Source of the DNA: Synergistaceae bacterium | GTDB taxonomy: Bacteria > Synergistota > Synergistia > Synergistales > Synergistaceae | Direction of reading: 5' to 3' | DNA: 64,000 bases | NCBI GenBank assembly: GCA_030523725.1 | Contig: JAUNHV010000004.1 | Location: forward strand, 62,001-126,000 | Shown: positions 17,792 to 25,352 of the stretch, piece by piece | Layout: each line of letters starts with the position of its first letter | Numbering within the stretch: position 1 is the first letter of the stretch | The notes under the pieces: model-generated | The model's database searches: none | Seen by the model: only the letters and a program-made list of their open reading frames with translations | What the model was told of the DNA's origin: nothing | Position numbers and translations under genes: made by a program

Positions 17792-17870
17792 AAACAAGAT
17801 AACAAGGATAAAATTTTTAAAAATGAATGTATAAAAATCCTCTTTTTTTCTTAAAGGGAGCAAAATTTAT

Positions 17871-17907
17871 TTCTACATTTTTGGTTTTCGTTTTATAATG
17901 AAAACGA
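17871..17907 (+). promoter_or_regulatory. Promoter and inverted repeat upstream of nhaC-like gene
   Basis: TATAAT (17894-17899) has a weak TTCTAC 17 bases upstream. A perfect inverted repeat TCGTTTT (17888-17894) / AAAACGA (17901-17907) spans the -10 box, so a bound protein would block transcription. Confidence 0.5.
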
Positions 17908-17935
17908 TTTATGAGTTCTGTCCAGGAGGAGAAAG

Positions 17936-19249
17936 ATGGAAATTACACTTTTGCTATTATTTACCTTAGCCCTGTTTTATTGCATTTTTGCTGATTATTC
18001 AATAATTATTGCCCTACTCTTTGGCTTTGTGCTCTTCTTTAGTTATGGATTAATCAAAAAACATTCATTTTCTGAGATGCTTAACCTTACAAAAGAAGGA
18101 CTAAAGAAATCTTGGAAAATTGCTGTTATAATGGGGCTTATAGGCTGTCTTGCTGCCATTTGGCGTGCAAGCGGTACTATTGCCTACATTGTTTTTTATG
18201 CCTCAAATGTTTGTATTCCATCTCTCATACTTCTTATGTCATTTTGGAGTTGTGCGGCAGTCGCCTTTTTGCTGGGAACTGCTATAGGAACATCAGCAAC
18301 AATGGGAATTATTTGTATGACGCTTGCTGCAAGCATGCAAATTTCGCCTTTTCTTGTTGGTGGTGCAGTACTTTCAGGTTGCTACCTTGGTGATATTTGT
18401 TCACCGATTTCTTCCACTTTACTTTTAGTCACTGAGGTTACAAAGACTAGTCTTTTTACAAATATGAAAAATGTCATCAAGGCATCTTTTATTCCTTTTG
18501 TCATTGCTTCTATCCTGTATCTTGTCTTAGGACTCATTTCCAATGTTGTGGCATTTAACCCATCAACGGGTCAAATTTTTGCAGACAATTTCAATCTGTC
18601 TCACGTAACTATCTTGCCGATTGCATTTATGCTTTTGCTATCCTTCTTCCATTTTGAGGTTCGTAGGAGTCTTTCGGTTACTGTTTTGCTTGCAATAATA
18701 ATAGCTGTTTTTTGGCAGGGTGTTAGTATATGGAGAATCCCCGGAATTTTAATCTTTGGTTTCACTCCGGAAAATGCTGAGCTTGCGCAGGTTATAGGTG
18801 GCGGTGGTCTTGTTTCCATGTTACGGATTATATGCATAATTGTCATTGTCTCATGCTTTTCCGCATTTTTTGAGGGAACAGGCTTTTTAAACAAGATAGA
18901 AAAAATTGTGCAGAATATGAGCCAGACAGCAAACAGCTTCCCCACAACATTATTAGTTGCTCTTTTCTCTAGTATTATTTCTTGCAATACTACCTTCTGT
19001 ATTATGTTAACTAGTCAGCTTTGCGATGCAAATTATGAAGATAAATCTGCTTTGGCACTAGATTTGGAGAACTCTGCAGCAGCAATTTCCCCTCTTATTC
19101 CTTGGTCTGTCTCATGCGCCTTACCCTTGAAAACCATTGGTGCTCCTAAGGTAAGCATTATTTTTGCTGTTTATCTCATAACAGTTCCTATATATAATTT
19201 AATTCGTGCAAAGACACGAAAAAACAACAAGGAAATAGAAATGGGATAA
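17936..19249 (+). CDS. NhaC-family Na+/H+ antiporter
   Basis: This polytopic membrane protein has about ten or more hydrophobic segments. The family signatures GTAIGTSATMG and GGAVLSGCYLGDICSPISST match NhaC-type antiporters, and NTTFCIMLTSQ followed by LENSAAAISPLIPWS resembles the second inverted half. NhaC members exchange Na+ for H+, malate/lactate, or related ions and amines, so the exact substrate is open. The start is supported by GGAGGAG just before the ATG. The gene appears monocistronic, with an operator-like repeat over its -10 box. Confidence 0.9.
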   Translation: MEITLLLLFTLALFYCIFADYSIIIALLFGFVLFFSYGLIKKHSFSEMLNLTKEGLKKSWKIAVIMGLIGCLAAIWRASGTIAYIVFYASNVCIPSLILLMSFWSCAAVAFLLGTAIGTSATMGIICMTLAASMQISPFLVGGAVLSGCYLGDICSPISSTLLLVTEVTKTSLFTNMKNVIKASFIPFVIASILYLVLGLISNVVAFNPSTGQIFADNFNLSHVTILPIAFMLLLSFFHFEVRRSLSVTVLLAIIIAVFWQGVSIWRIPGILIFGFTPENAELAQVIGGGGLVSMLRIICIIVIVSCFSAFFEGTGFLNKIEKIVQNMSQTANSFPTTLLVALFSSIISCNTTFCIMLTSQLCDANYEDKSALALDLENSAAAISPLIPWSVSCALPLKTIGAPKVSIIFAVYLITVPIYNLIRAKTRKNNKEIEMG

Positions 19250-19350
19250 ATTAGAGTTTTTGGTGTTATTTTTACTTTTTCTTACAATTTCCGTACAATT
19301 TCTAATTTTTTGCTTGACAAGTAGAAAAAAAGGTGTACAAACACGCATAC

Positions 19351-19373
19351 TATACTGTGAGTGTGTGCTCACA
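19351..19373 (+). promoter_or_regulatory. hup promoter -10 and adjoining inverted repeat
   Basis: TATACT (19351-19356) is a likely -10 box with no clear -35. The perfect inverted repeat TGTGAG (19356-19361) / CTCACA (19368-19373) with a 6-base spacer starts at the -10 box and lies in the presumed start region. It could be an operator or a leader hairpin. Confidence 0.45.
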
Positions 19374-19396
19374 AATTACATTGGAGGTGCTTCGAG

Positions 19397-19678
19397 TTGA
19401 CGAAAGTAGATCTCGTTAATGCTGTGGCAAAGGGAGTTGAAGGTCTCACAAAGAAGAAGCTTGCAGCTGTGATAGACACAGTTTTTGCTGATATCTTTGA
19501 TTCTTTGAAAAAGGGTGAAAAAGTTCAATTGGTTGGCTTTGGTACGTTTGATGTGCAGACAAGAGCTGCACGTAAGGGACGTAATCCACAGAGACCAAAT
19601 GAGGTTATTGATATCCCAGCAAAGAAGGTTCCTGTCTTCCGTGCGGGCAAACACTTAAAAGACGCAGTTAATCACTAA
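19397..19678 (+). CDS. hup: DNA-binding protein HU
   Basis: HU is a dimeric histone-like DNA-bending protein. The sequence [11 protein letters not shown], the [19 protein letters not shown] arm with the intercalating Pro of RNPQ, and [14 protein letters not shown] are typical. I place the start at TTG 19397: GGAGGTG (19383-19389) is 7 bases upstream and this gives a standard 93-residue HU starting MTKVDL. The frame extends to an ATG at 19361, but that would add 12 residues foreign to the family and lies within the inverted repeat region. Confidence 0.95.
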   Translation: MTKVDLVNAVAKGVEGLTKKKLAAVIDTVFADIFDSLKKGEKVQLVGFGTFDVQTRAARKGRNPQRPNEVIDIPAKKVPVFRAGKHLKDAVNH

Positions 19679-19685
19679 ACTGCTT

Positions 19686-19719
19686 AAGAGATGCTATGTT
19701 TATTTAGCGTCTCTTTTTT
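19686..19719 (+). terminator. hup terminator
   Basis: AAGAGATGCTA (19686-19696) pairs with TAGCGTCTCTT (19705-19715) with one G-U pair, followed by T's. Confidence 0.8.
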
Positions 19720-19758
19720 GTTTATTTTGGATTTTGTTCGATTTTGCTATGGACGGTA

Positions 19759-19816
19759 AAACAAAAAACAACAAGCGGTACTGATTCAATTTAGCACCGC
19801 TTGTTGTTTTTTGTTT
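19759..19816. terminator. Long terminator hairpin behind the rubrerythrin gene
   Basis: A perfect 21-bp stem (19759-19779 with 19796-19816) has a 16-base loop. Each arm contributes a T-rich end on one strand, so it can terminate the minus-strand rubrerythrin transcript and any read-through from hup. Confidence 0.8.
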
Positions 19817-19833
19817 GTTATGTTTTTTAGAAA

Positions 19834-20412
19834 TTAAAAGTATCTCTTAAGCAAACCTTCTAATGCTCTTCCGTGACGTGCTTCGTCACGTGCCATTTCG
19901 TGGACTGTGTCGTGGATTGCGTCGAGATTATATTTCTTTGCAACCTTTGCGAGTTCAAACTTGCCTGCTGTTGCACCATATTCGCAACTTACTCTCCAAG
20001 CGAGATTCTTCTTTGTATCGCTTGTCATGTTTGGTTCAAGTTCACTACCCAGGAGTTCTGCAAATTTTGCTGCATGCTCTGCTTCTTCGTGGGCTGCCTT
20101 TTCCCAGTATAAACCGATTTCTGGGTAGCCAGCTCTATGCGCAATGCGAGCCATGCAAAGATACATTCCTACTTCGCTGCACTCTCCATGGAAATTTGCC
20201 TTGAGCTGATCAACAATCCATTTTTTTTCTTCTTCTGTTGGAACAGAATCAAGATTCATACCAACACCAAAAACATGCTCTGCAGCTAATGGTGCTGCTT
20301 CATCCATTGCCTTAAATTTGGAGCCTGGAACTTTACACTGTGGGCAGACAAAATCTGCAGGCATGGAATCTCCTTCATAAACATATCCGCAAACTGGACA
20401 TACAAATTTCAT
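19834..20412 (-). CDS. Reverse rubrerythrin (N-terminal rubredoxin, C-terminal ferritin-like)
   Basis: This is a non-haem iron peroxidase that detoxifies hydrogen peroxide or oxygen in anaerobes. The rubredoxin domain comes first, with CPVCGY and CPQC (C5, C8, C23, C26), and the di-iron four-helix domain follows, with E80, the HEEAEH helix (about 108-113), E144 and DEARH (E177, H180). This inverted order is that of clostridial revRbr, which acts as an NADH-linked peroxidase with partner reductases. The start at 20412 (192 residues) is backed by AAGGAGGAG; the frame extends upstream without homology. Its promoter faces that of the FAD oxidoreductase operon. Confidence 0.93.
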   Translation of the reverse strand: MKFVCPVCGYVYEGDSMPADFVCPQCKVPGSKFKAMDEAAPLAAEHVFGVGMNLDSVPTEEEKKWIVDQLKANFHGECSEVGMYLCMARIAHRAGYPEIGLYWEKAAHEEAEHAAKFAELLGSELEPNMTSDTKKNLAWRVSCEYGATAGKFELAKVAKKYNLDAIHDTVHEMARDEARHGRALEGLLKRYF

Positions 20413-20449
20413 TGTTCTCCTCCTTGGATTTATTGAATTTATTAAAGTT

Positions 20450-20505
20450 ATGTTACTAAAATTTTTTGCTTTGTCAAGACACAAACTTTTCAAATAGTGT
20501 ATAAT
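20450..20505. promoter_or_regulatory. Divergent overlapping promoters, rubrerythrin and FAD operon
   Basis: On the minus strand, TTGACA (20477-20472) and TAACAT (20455-20450) are 16 bases apart and drive rubrerythrin. On the plus strand, TATAAT (20500-20505) with AAGACA (20476-20481, 18-base spacer) can drive the FAD operon. The two -35 boxes overlap, so the promoters probably compete or are co-regulated. Confidence 0.55.
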
Positions 20506-20545
20506 AGCGCTTCATTCTGCTGTCATTACCCAGGAGGAATATTAT

Positions 20546-22648
20546 ATGACACAAAAGATTAAATCCTTTTGTTCTTTGTTTTTAATTTTTGTTCTTTGTT
20601 TTTGTTTTGTTGGTTTAAATTCAAGCGAGGTTTTGGCAAAGGACAATAAATCTGATTATGATGTTGTGGTTGTGGGTGCTGGACTCTCCGGAGTTAGTGC
20701 CGCAATTTCTGCTGCTCGCCGAGGTATGAGAGTGCTTGTGGTTGAAGACACAGAAGTTGTCGGAGGGCAAGCCGTGGCTTCTGCAGTTTCAACAATGGAT
20801 GATATGCGAGCGACAAGGCACGGGATTTATGTTGAGTTTCTGAATAAGGCAACCAATTATTACAGAAACTCTCAGACACCGGTAAACATTTGCCTTTGGT
20901 CCAATACCTCTTTTGCATTCGAGCCTAAAATTATTGACAAAATTTTGCGTGAGATGATGGCAGAAACGGGAAAAATTACTCTTGTTAATGGCGCAAGGGT
21001 TTTATCTGCTGAAGTAAAGGATAATACTGTAACCTCAATAAATATTATTCAAGGAGGAAAGCAGACTTCTGTTGCCGCAAAGATTTTTATCGATGCTACA
21101 GAGTGTGGAGATTTTATCCCTCTTACTGGGGCAAGATACAGGGTGGGCAATGGAATTTTTCCAAGTATAAGTGAGGATTCCATTATCCAAGATATAACCT
21201 ATGTTGCAGTTTTGAAAAAATATGGCGATGACATGCCAAAGGAACTCTTTCTTGAAACAAAGCCACCTCATTATGACGAATATGTTTCTGAATTCCGTGA
21301 TATGGTGGTAAAAGAAGACGACCTTTCTTTGGGAACCATTCCTTTAAGTGTTGAAACTCTGGTGGCATACCGAGCCTTGCCGAATGAAGAAGACCTTGAC
21401 AGAAGTAAAGTTGACGGTTGGGATAGTAGCACGTGGAAGTATATTTCTCGCACATATCTAAATTGGGCAAATGACTGGCCTGGTGAAAAAAAAGGCGGAC
21501 ATGTCACAGACACAAACAAGGAGGCACTTTCTCTTTCTGCCAAATTTTTAACGGATATAGTTTATCGAAAAAAAGAGTCAAGAGCGGCTCTAATCAAGAC
21601 ACTTTGCTTTATTTATTACATGCAACATGAGTTAGGGCTGGAAAACTGGGCTATTGATACCACGCAAAACTTTGGCAAAAACGTTGCTTGTGACCTTGAA
21701 AATTGGAGTGATTTGCCACCAGAATTTTTGCCAACAGTACGGTTTTTCCCGCCAAAACCTTATGTCCGTGAATCAAAGCGTATAATTGGTTGTTACACAA
21801 TGTCCTCAAAAGATGTTCGCCGAGACGACGAGTTGAAAAGGACACTTTCTTCTAATAGAGAGGCTATAGCCCTTGGAGAATATCCGACAGATATTCATGG
21901 GAAGTGGAATCCATCACATCATGAAGCGGATTTGCTCGATGCCCCTGAGGACTTTGTTAAACCTATTGTTTGGGAGGCACGGTTATTTCAAGTGCCAATG
22001 GGCTCTCTTATTCCAGAAAAAATTGATGGGCTATTAGCGGCCGAAAAAAATATTGCAGTTTCTCGCTTTGTTAACGGTGCTATTCGCCTACACCCGATAG
22101 TGTTTCACACAGGAGAAGCTGCTGGTGTTTTAGCGAGCATGGCGATAAAATTAAATGTGCCAGCAAGACGAGTTCCCACAATTTTTGTTCAATCAAAATT
22201 GCTTGAAAGTTGGTCTAACATTTCTATTTGGCGATTGAAGGATGTCTGGGCTGCAAAACCATACTACAAGGAAATTTCTATCGCCCTTATTTACAATATG
22301 ATGAACCCTGTGACGGAGCGAAGGTTCTACCCCGAGGCTCCTGTTAGTTGGCAGGAATTTTGCGACACGATTGCTTCTGTGCTGAATATAAAATTTGATA
22401 TAAATTTAACAGAAGAAGAGACAAATTCTGTTGTTTCAAAGCAGGAAGCAAACCGTTTTTTGCTTGAAGAGTCCTCTACCCACACAATTTTGAAAGCGGT
22501 AAGGTCCCTGCCTGACACGGAAAAGCCTCTACAGCGACAGGATTTGGCTTGTTTTATTTATGATCTACTATTAGCTCAAGCAGAAAAATCTTCTGGCTTG
22601 ACCTACCCTAGAAAAAAATTACCCTTGTTATTACCATTATCAAAATAG
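20546..22648 (+). CDS. Exported FAD-dependent oxidoreductase (FAD_oxidored family), paralog 1
   Basis: The protein starts with a Sec signal peptide (about 1-31, cleavage after VLA) and then a Rossmann FAD-binding fold, VVVGAGLSG (44-49 is GAGLSG), the acidic residue after the second strand (VVED), VGGQ (72-75) and IDATECGDF. The signature resembles PF12831 oxidoreductases, whose substrates are mostly unknown. Residues about 559-615 look like a degenerate SLH domain (LKDVW, PEAPVSWQEF), which might anchor the protein to the envelope. No twin-arginine motif is visible, so FAD would have to be loaded after Sec export. AGGAGG precedes the ATG. It forms a two-gene operon with its paralog. Confidence 0.85.
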   Translation: MTQKIKSFCSLFLIFVLCFCFVGLNSSEVLAKDNKSDYDVVVVGAGLSGVSAAISAARRGMRVLVVEDTEVVGGQAVASAVSTMDDMRATRHGIYVEFLNKATNYYRNSQTPVNICLWSNTSFAFEPKIIDKILREMMAETGKITLVNGARVLSAEVKDNTVTSINIIQGGKQTSVAAKIFIDATECGDFIPLTGARYRVGNGIFPSISEDSIIQDITYVAVLKKYGDDMPKELFLETKPPHYDEYVSEFRDMVVKEDDLSLGTIPLSVETLVAYRALPNEEDLDRSKVDGWDSSTWKYISRTYLNWANDWPGEKKGGHVTDTNKEALSLSAKFLTDIVYRKKESRAALIKTLCFIYYMQHELGLENWAIDTTQNFGKNVACDLENWSDLPPEFLPTVRFFPPKPYVRESKRIIGCYTMSSKDVRRDDELKRTLSSNREAIALGEYPTDIHGKWNPSHHEADLLDAPEDFVKPIVWEARLFQVPMGSLIPEKIDGLLAAEKNIAVSRFVNGAIRLHPIVFHTGEAAGVLASMAIKLNVPARRVPTIFVQSKLLESWSNISIWRLKDVWAAKPYYKEISIALIYNMMNPVTERRFYPEAPVSWQEFCDTIASVLNIKFDINLTEEETNSVVSKQEANRFLLEESSTHTILKAVRSLPDTEKPLQRQDLACFIYDLLLAQAEKSSGLTYPRKKLPLLLPLSK

Positions 22649-22660
22649 GAGATGATTTTT

Positions 22661-24775
22661 ATGTTCCGTAAATCATTTGTTAATTTTGTTTGTTACTTAC
22701 TGCTCATTATTTTTTTACTTGTATCTTTTCCTCTTTATCCTGCCAGCGCAAAGCCAAAGCGTGTGAAAACGTCAAAGATATCATTTGAAGGTATACCAAC
22801 ACACGAGTATGATGTTGTGGTTGTGGGTGCAGGGCTTTCTGGTGTTAGTGCCGCAATTTCTGCAGCTCGGCTTGGCATGAGGGTGCTTGTTGTTGAGGAT
22901 TCAGATGTTGTTGGTGGGCAGGCCGCGGCTTCTGCGGTTTCTACCATGGATGACATGGGAAAAACACGGTGTGGAATTTACAAAGAATTTTTAAATCGAG
23001 CTAGTGCGTATTATGCGGCATCAAATACGGCTGTTGGTATTTGTCTTTGGGGGGGGAATACATTTGCCTTTGAGCCCAAAATAATAGACAAAACTTTACG
23101 GGACATGATGACAGAAACTGGCAAGATTACTCTTTTGTCGGGGACACAGGTGTTATCTGCACAGGTAATAAAGGATAAACTAGCCTCCATTGTCATAGCA
23201 AAGGATGGAGTGCACAGGCAAATAAATGCAAAGGTCTTTATAGATGCAACGGAAACGGGGGATTTTATTTCCTTAACGGGTGCAAGATACAGGGTTGGAA
23301 ATGGTATTTTTTCAAATATGAACGATACATCAATTATCCAAGATATTACGTATGTTGCTGTAGTAAAAAAATACAGAGGAGGTTTGCCGGAAGAATTTTT
23401 CCTTAAGACAAAGCCCCCTCATTATGATGAATATGTAAAGGAATTTAGGGCAAAGGTTACAGAAAAAGGAAGCGGAGAAAGTGGACAGCTTCCTTTCGAT
23501 GTCCTCCAGCACAATGCATACCGTGCCTTACCGGATGAAGAGTCTCCTTTTAGGGAAAAAATAAGGGGAGGAAATAGGGCAACATGGCAATACATTTCGC
23601 ACACCGGGATAAATATGGCAAACGACTGGCCGGGAAATACAACAAATCAAAACAATAATTCTGTAGATGCTCCTGGGCTTTCTGTGCGGTATCTGACAGA
23701 CGCTGCTTATCGCTTAGAAACAAACAGATCTGCCATGATAAAGACGCTATGCTTCATTTATTACATGCAACATGAGTTAGGGTGTGATTCCTGGGGAATT
23801 GATAACACGCAAAACTTTGGTAGAAATGTTTCTTGTGATCTTGAACACTGGCACTCTTTACCAAAAGAATTTTTACCAACAGTAAGATTTTTCCCACCAA
23901 AACCCTATGTTCGTGAATCAAAACGCATTGTTGGTGTTGAAACCATGTCTTCAAAGGATGTCCGTCGCGATCCACAATTTAAGAGGGTTCTTTTTTACAA
24001 CAAGGGAGCTGTGGCAGTCGGAGAATACCCTGCTGATTTGCATGGAAATTGGGATGTAACAAAACTAGAAGAAGATTTGCTAGATAAGAAAGAGGATTTT
24101 GGTGGCGTTTCCTCTTGGGAGGCGAAGCTCTTTCAAATACCTATGAAAGCCCTTATTCCAGAAAAAATAAACGGACTTCTTGCTGCGGAAAAAAATATAT
24201 CTGCTTCCCGTCTGGTTAATGGTGCTATCCGTCTGCATCCCGTTGCTTTTCACACTGGACAGGCAGCTGGGACCTTGGCAGCTATAGCAATAAAGCAAGG
24301 AAAAGAACCGCGAGATGTCAACCCGTTGTTTGTGCAGTCCACCTTGTTGGATAACGGATGCGGTTTGTCTGTTCATCAATTTAAGGATATCTTTCCTGAA
24401 TCCAAGCACTGGAAAGAAATCAATATAGCCCTGTTGTATGAATACATGCTAAACCATTCTGAAAAGGCTTTTTACTGCAACAAGCCTGTTATGTGGAGCA
24501 CATTTCTTATAACAGTTGATTCTCTTGCAGGCAAAAAGTTCGCCAGCTTTATAACAGACGTAAGTTTGGAAACAACCACGCCAATTACAAAAGCAGAGGT
24601 TAATCAGTTTTTTGCACAGCATAAAAAAGATAGCAAAAATTTCAAATACTTTATTCCTTTTAATGCGGGGGAAGCAGAAAGTGAATTGACGCGTGAGGAG
24701 CTTGCCTGTATTGTCTATAATATCGTTATGAATGATGCTCTTGAGAAGGAAGGTCAGGCAAAAGGTAAAAAGTGA
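22661..24775 (+). CDS. Exported FAD-dependent oxidoreductase, paralog 2
   Basis: A close paralog of the preceding gene: GAGLSG, VVEDSDVVGGQ, IDATETGDF and the long block FFPPKPYVRESKRI are shared. It has a Sec signal peptide of about 30 residues and a similar C-terminal SLH-like segment at about 569-626 (FKDIFPESKHWKEI and NKPVMW). The AGGAG at 22647-22651 overlaps the stop codon of paralog 1, so the two are translationally coupled. I place the start at ATG 22661 because the frame's earlier ATG (22652) abuts the ribosome site. The pair arose by tandem duplication. The electron acceptor and substrate are unknown. Confidence 0.85.
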   Translation: MFRKSFVNFVCYLLLIIFLLVSFPLYPASAKPKRVKTSKISFEGIPTHEYDVVVVGAGLSGVSAAISAARLGMRVLVVEDSDVVGGQAAASAVSTMDDMGKTRCGIYKEFLNRASAYYAASNTAVGICLWGGNTFAFEPKIIDKTLRDMMTETGKITLLSGTQVLSAQVIKDKLASIVIAKDGVHRQINAKVFIDATETGDFISLTGARYRVGNGIFSNMNDTSIIQDITYVAVVKKYRGGLPEEFFLKTKPPHYDEYVKEFRAKVTEKGSGESGQLPFDVLQHNAYRALPDEESPFREKIRGGNRATWQYISHTGINMANDWPGNTTNQNNNSVDAPGLSVRYLTDAAYRLETNRSAMIKTLCFIYYMQHELGCDSWGIDNTQNFGRNVSCDLEHWHSLPKEFLPTVRFFPPKPYVRESKRIVGVETMSSKDVRRDPQFKRVLFYNKGAVAVGEYPADLHGNWDVTKLEEDLLDKKEDFGGVSSWEAKLFQIPMKALIPEKINGLLAAEKNISASRLVNGAIRLHPVAFHTGQAAGTLAAIAIKQGKEPRDVNPLFVQSTLLDNGCGLSVHQFKDIFPESKHWKEINIALLYEYMLNHSEKAFYCNKPVMWSTFLITVDSLAGKKFASFITDVSLETTTPITKAEVNQFFAQHKKDSKNFKYFIPFNAGEAESELTREELACIVYNIVMNDALEKEGQAKGKK

Positions 24776-24876
24776 GAATTGCGGCGTTTTCCCTTATAAA
24801 ATGAATTAAGAAAACTTTGACCAAATGCGCTGCTGCGCTGCGGAGGCGCAGCAGCGCAGCTAACATAAAAACCTTT

Positions 24877-25170
24877 TTAGCCATAAACGCTAACGCCTAG
24901 GGTATTGTCTAACATAAGTAATGAACTGTCACTCTCCTAGCATAAGAAAGAAACAAGACTTAGCAAAATAGCTTGCTAAGTCTTGTTTCTTTTTCCTTTA
25001 TGTTAGTCGTGCTGCCTTGACGACTCATCATTTGCAAGAAGCAAAGTGACGAAGCAAAGACCCCAAACAGCAGTGCAAGGACTGCCCCAAAAGCACAAAC
25101 CCCAAAGGGGTGTAGTGCGATTGGCTGGCAGCATTTGTAATGTTAGCTGCACTGCAGTGCTCATGGCTAA
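24877..25170. repeat. MITE-like intergenic element, copy C
   Basis: The left end TTAGCCATAAACGCTAACGC (24877-24896) is mirrored by the right end at 25143-25170, where GCTAACA and TTAGCCATGAG (read on the minus strand) are split by a 12-bp palindrome (GCACTGCAGTGC, 25149-25160). It shares the TTAGCCATAA terminal motif with the elements at 15847 and 43196, and contains a terminator. Confidence 0.5.
24947..24995. terminator. Very strong hairpin terminator
   Basis: A perfect 20-bp stem (24947-24966 with 24973-24992) has a 6-base loop. A T-rich tail follows on the plus strand, and the A-rich left arm gives one on the minus strand. It is the likely end of the FAD operon transcript. Confidence 0.85.
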
Positions 25171-25268
25171 AGCAAAATAAGTCAAGCGATTACGGTTTAT
25201 AAATGAGCAATAAATGTTTGACCTATATTTTCCATTCTTCTCCCCCGAGCCGAGACAAGTAAAAAGAA

Positions 25269-25296
25269 TTGACACCTTGCATAAATATGCTATAAT
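25269..25296 (+). promoter_or_regulatory. rpoB promoter
   Basis: Consensus TTGACA (25269-25274) and TATAAT (25291-25296) with a 16-base spacer, followed by a leader of about 50 bases ending in GGAGGT. Confidence 0.85.
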
Positions 25297-25352
25297 TCTC
25301 GTTTGCATAATGCCTAACTGTCGGCTTATGCAAATATTGGAGGTTGTAATCA

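Larger units (their letters stand above)
24776..25352. other. Non-coding region upstream of rpoB with hairpins, repeat and promoter
   Basis: About 577 bases. In order: a GC-rich hairpin with a 13-bp perfect stem (24826-24838 with 24846-24858), a repeat element (24877-25170) containing a 20-bp terminator stem, then the rpoB promoter and leader. No L10/L7-L12 genes are present. An antisense frame at 25003-25383 covers the rpoB promoter and is rejected. Confidence 0.6.

Noticed and set aside
19356-19373. CRP binding site
   Set aside because: With TGTGA/TCACA half-sites the spacer is 8, not 6, and no CRP-regulated context is visible.
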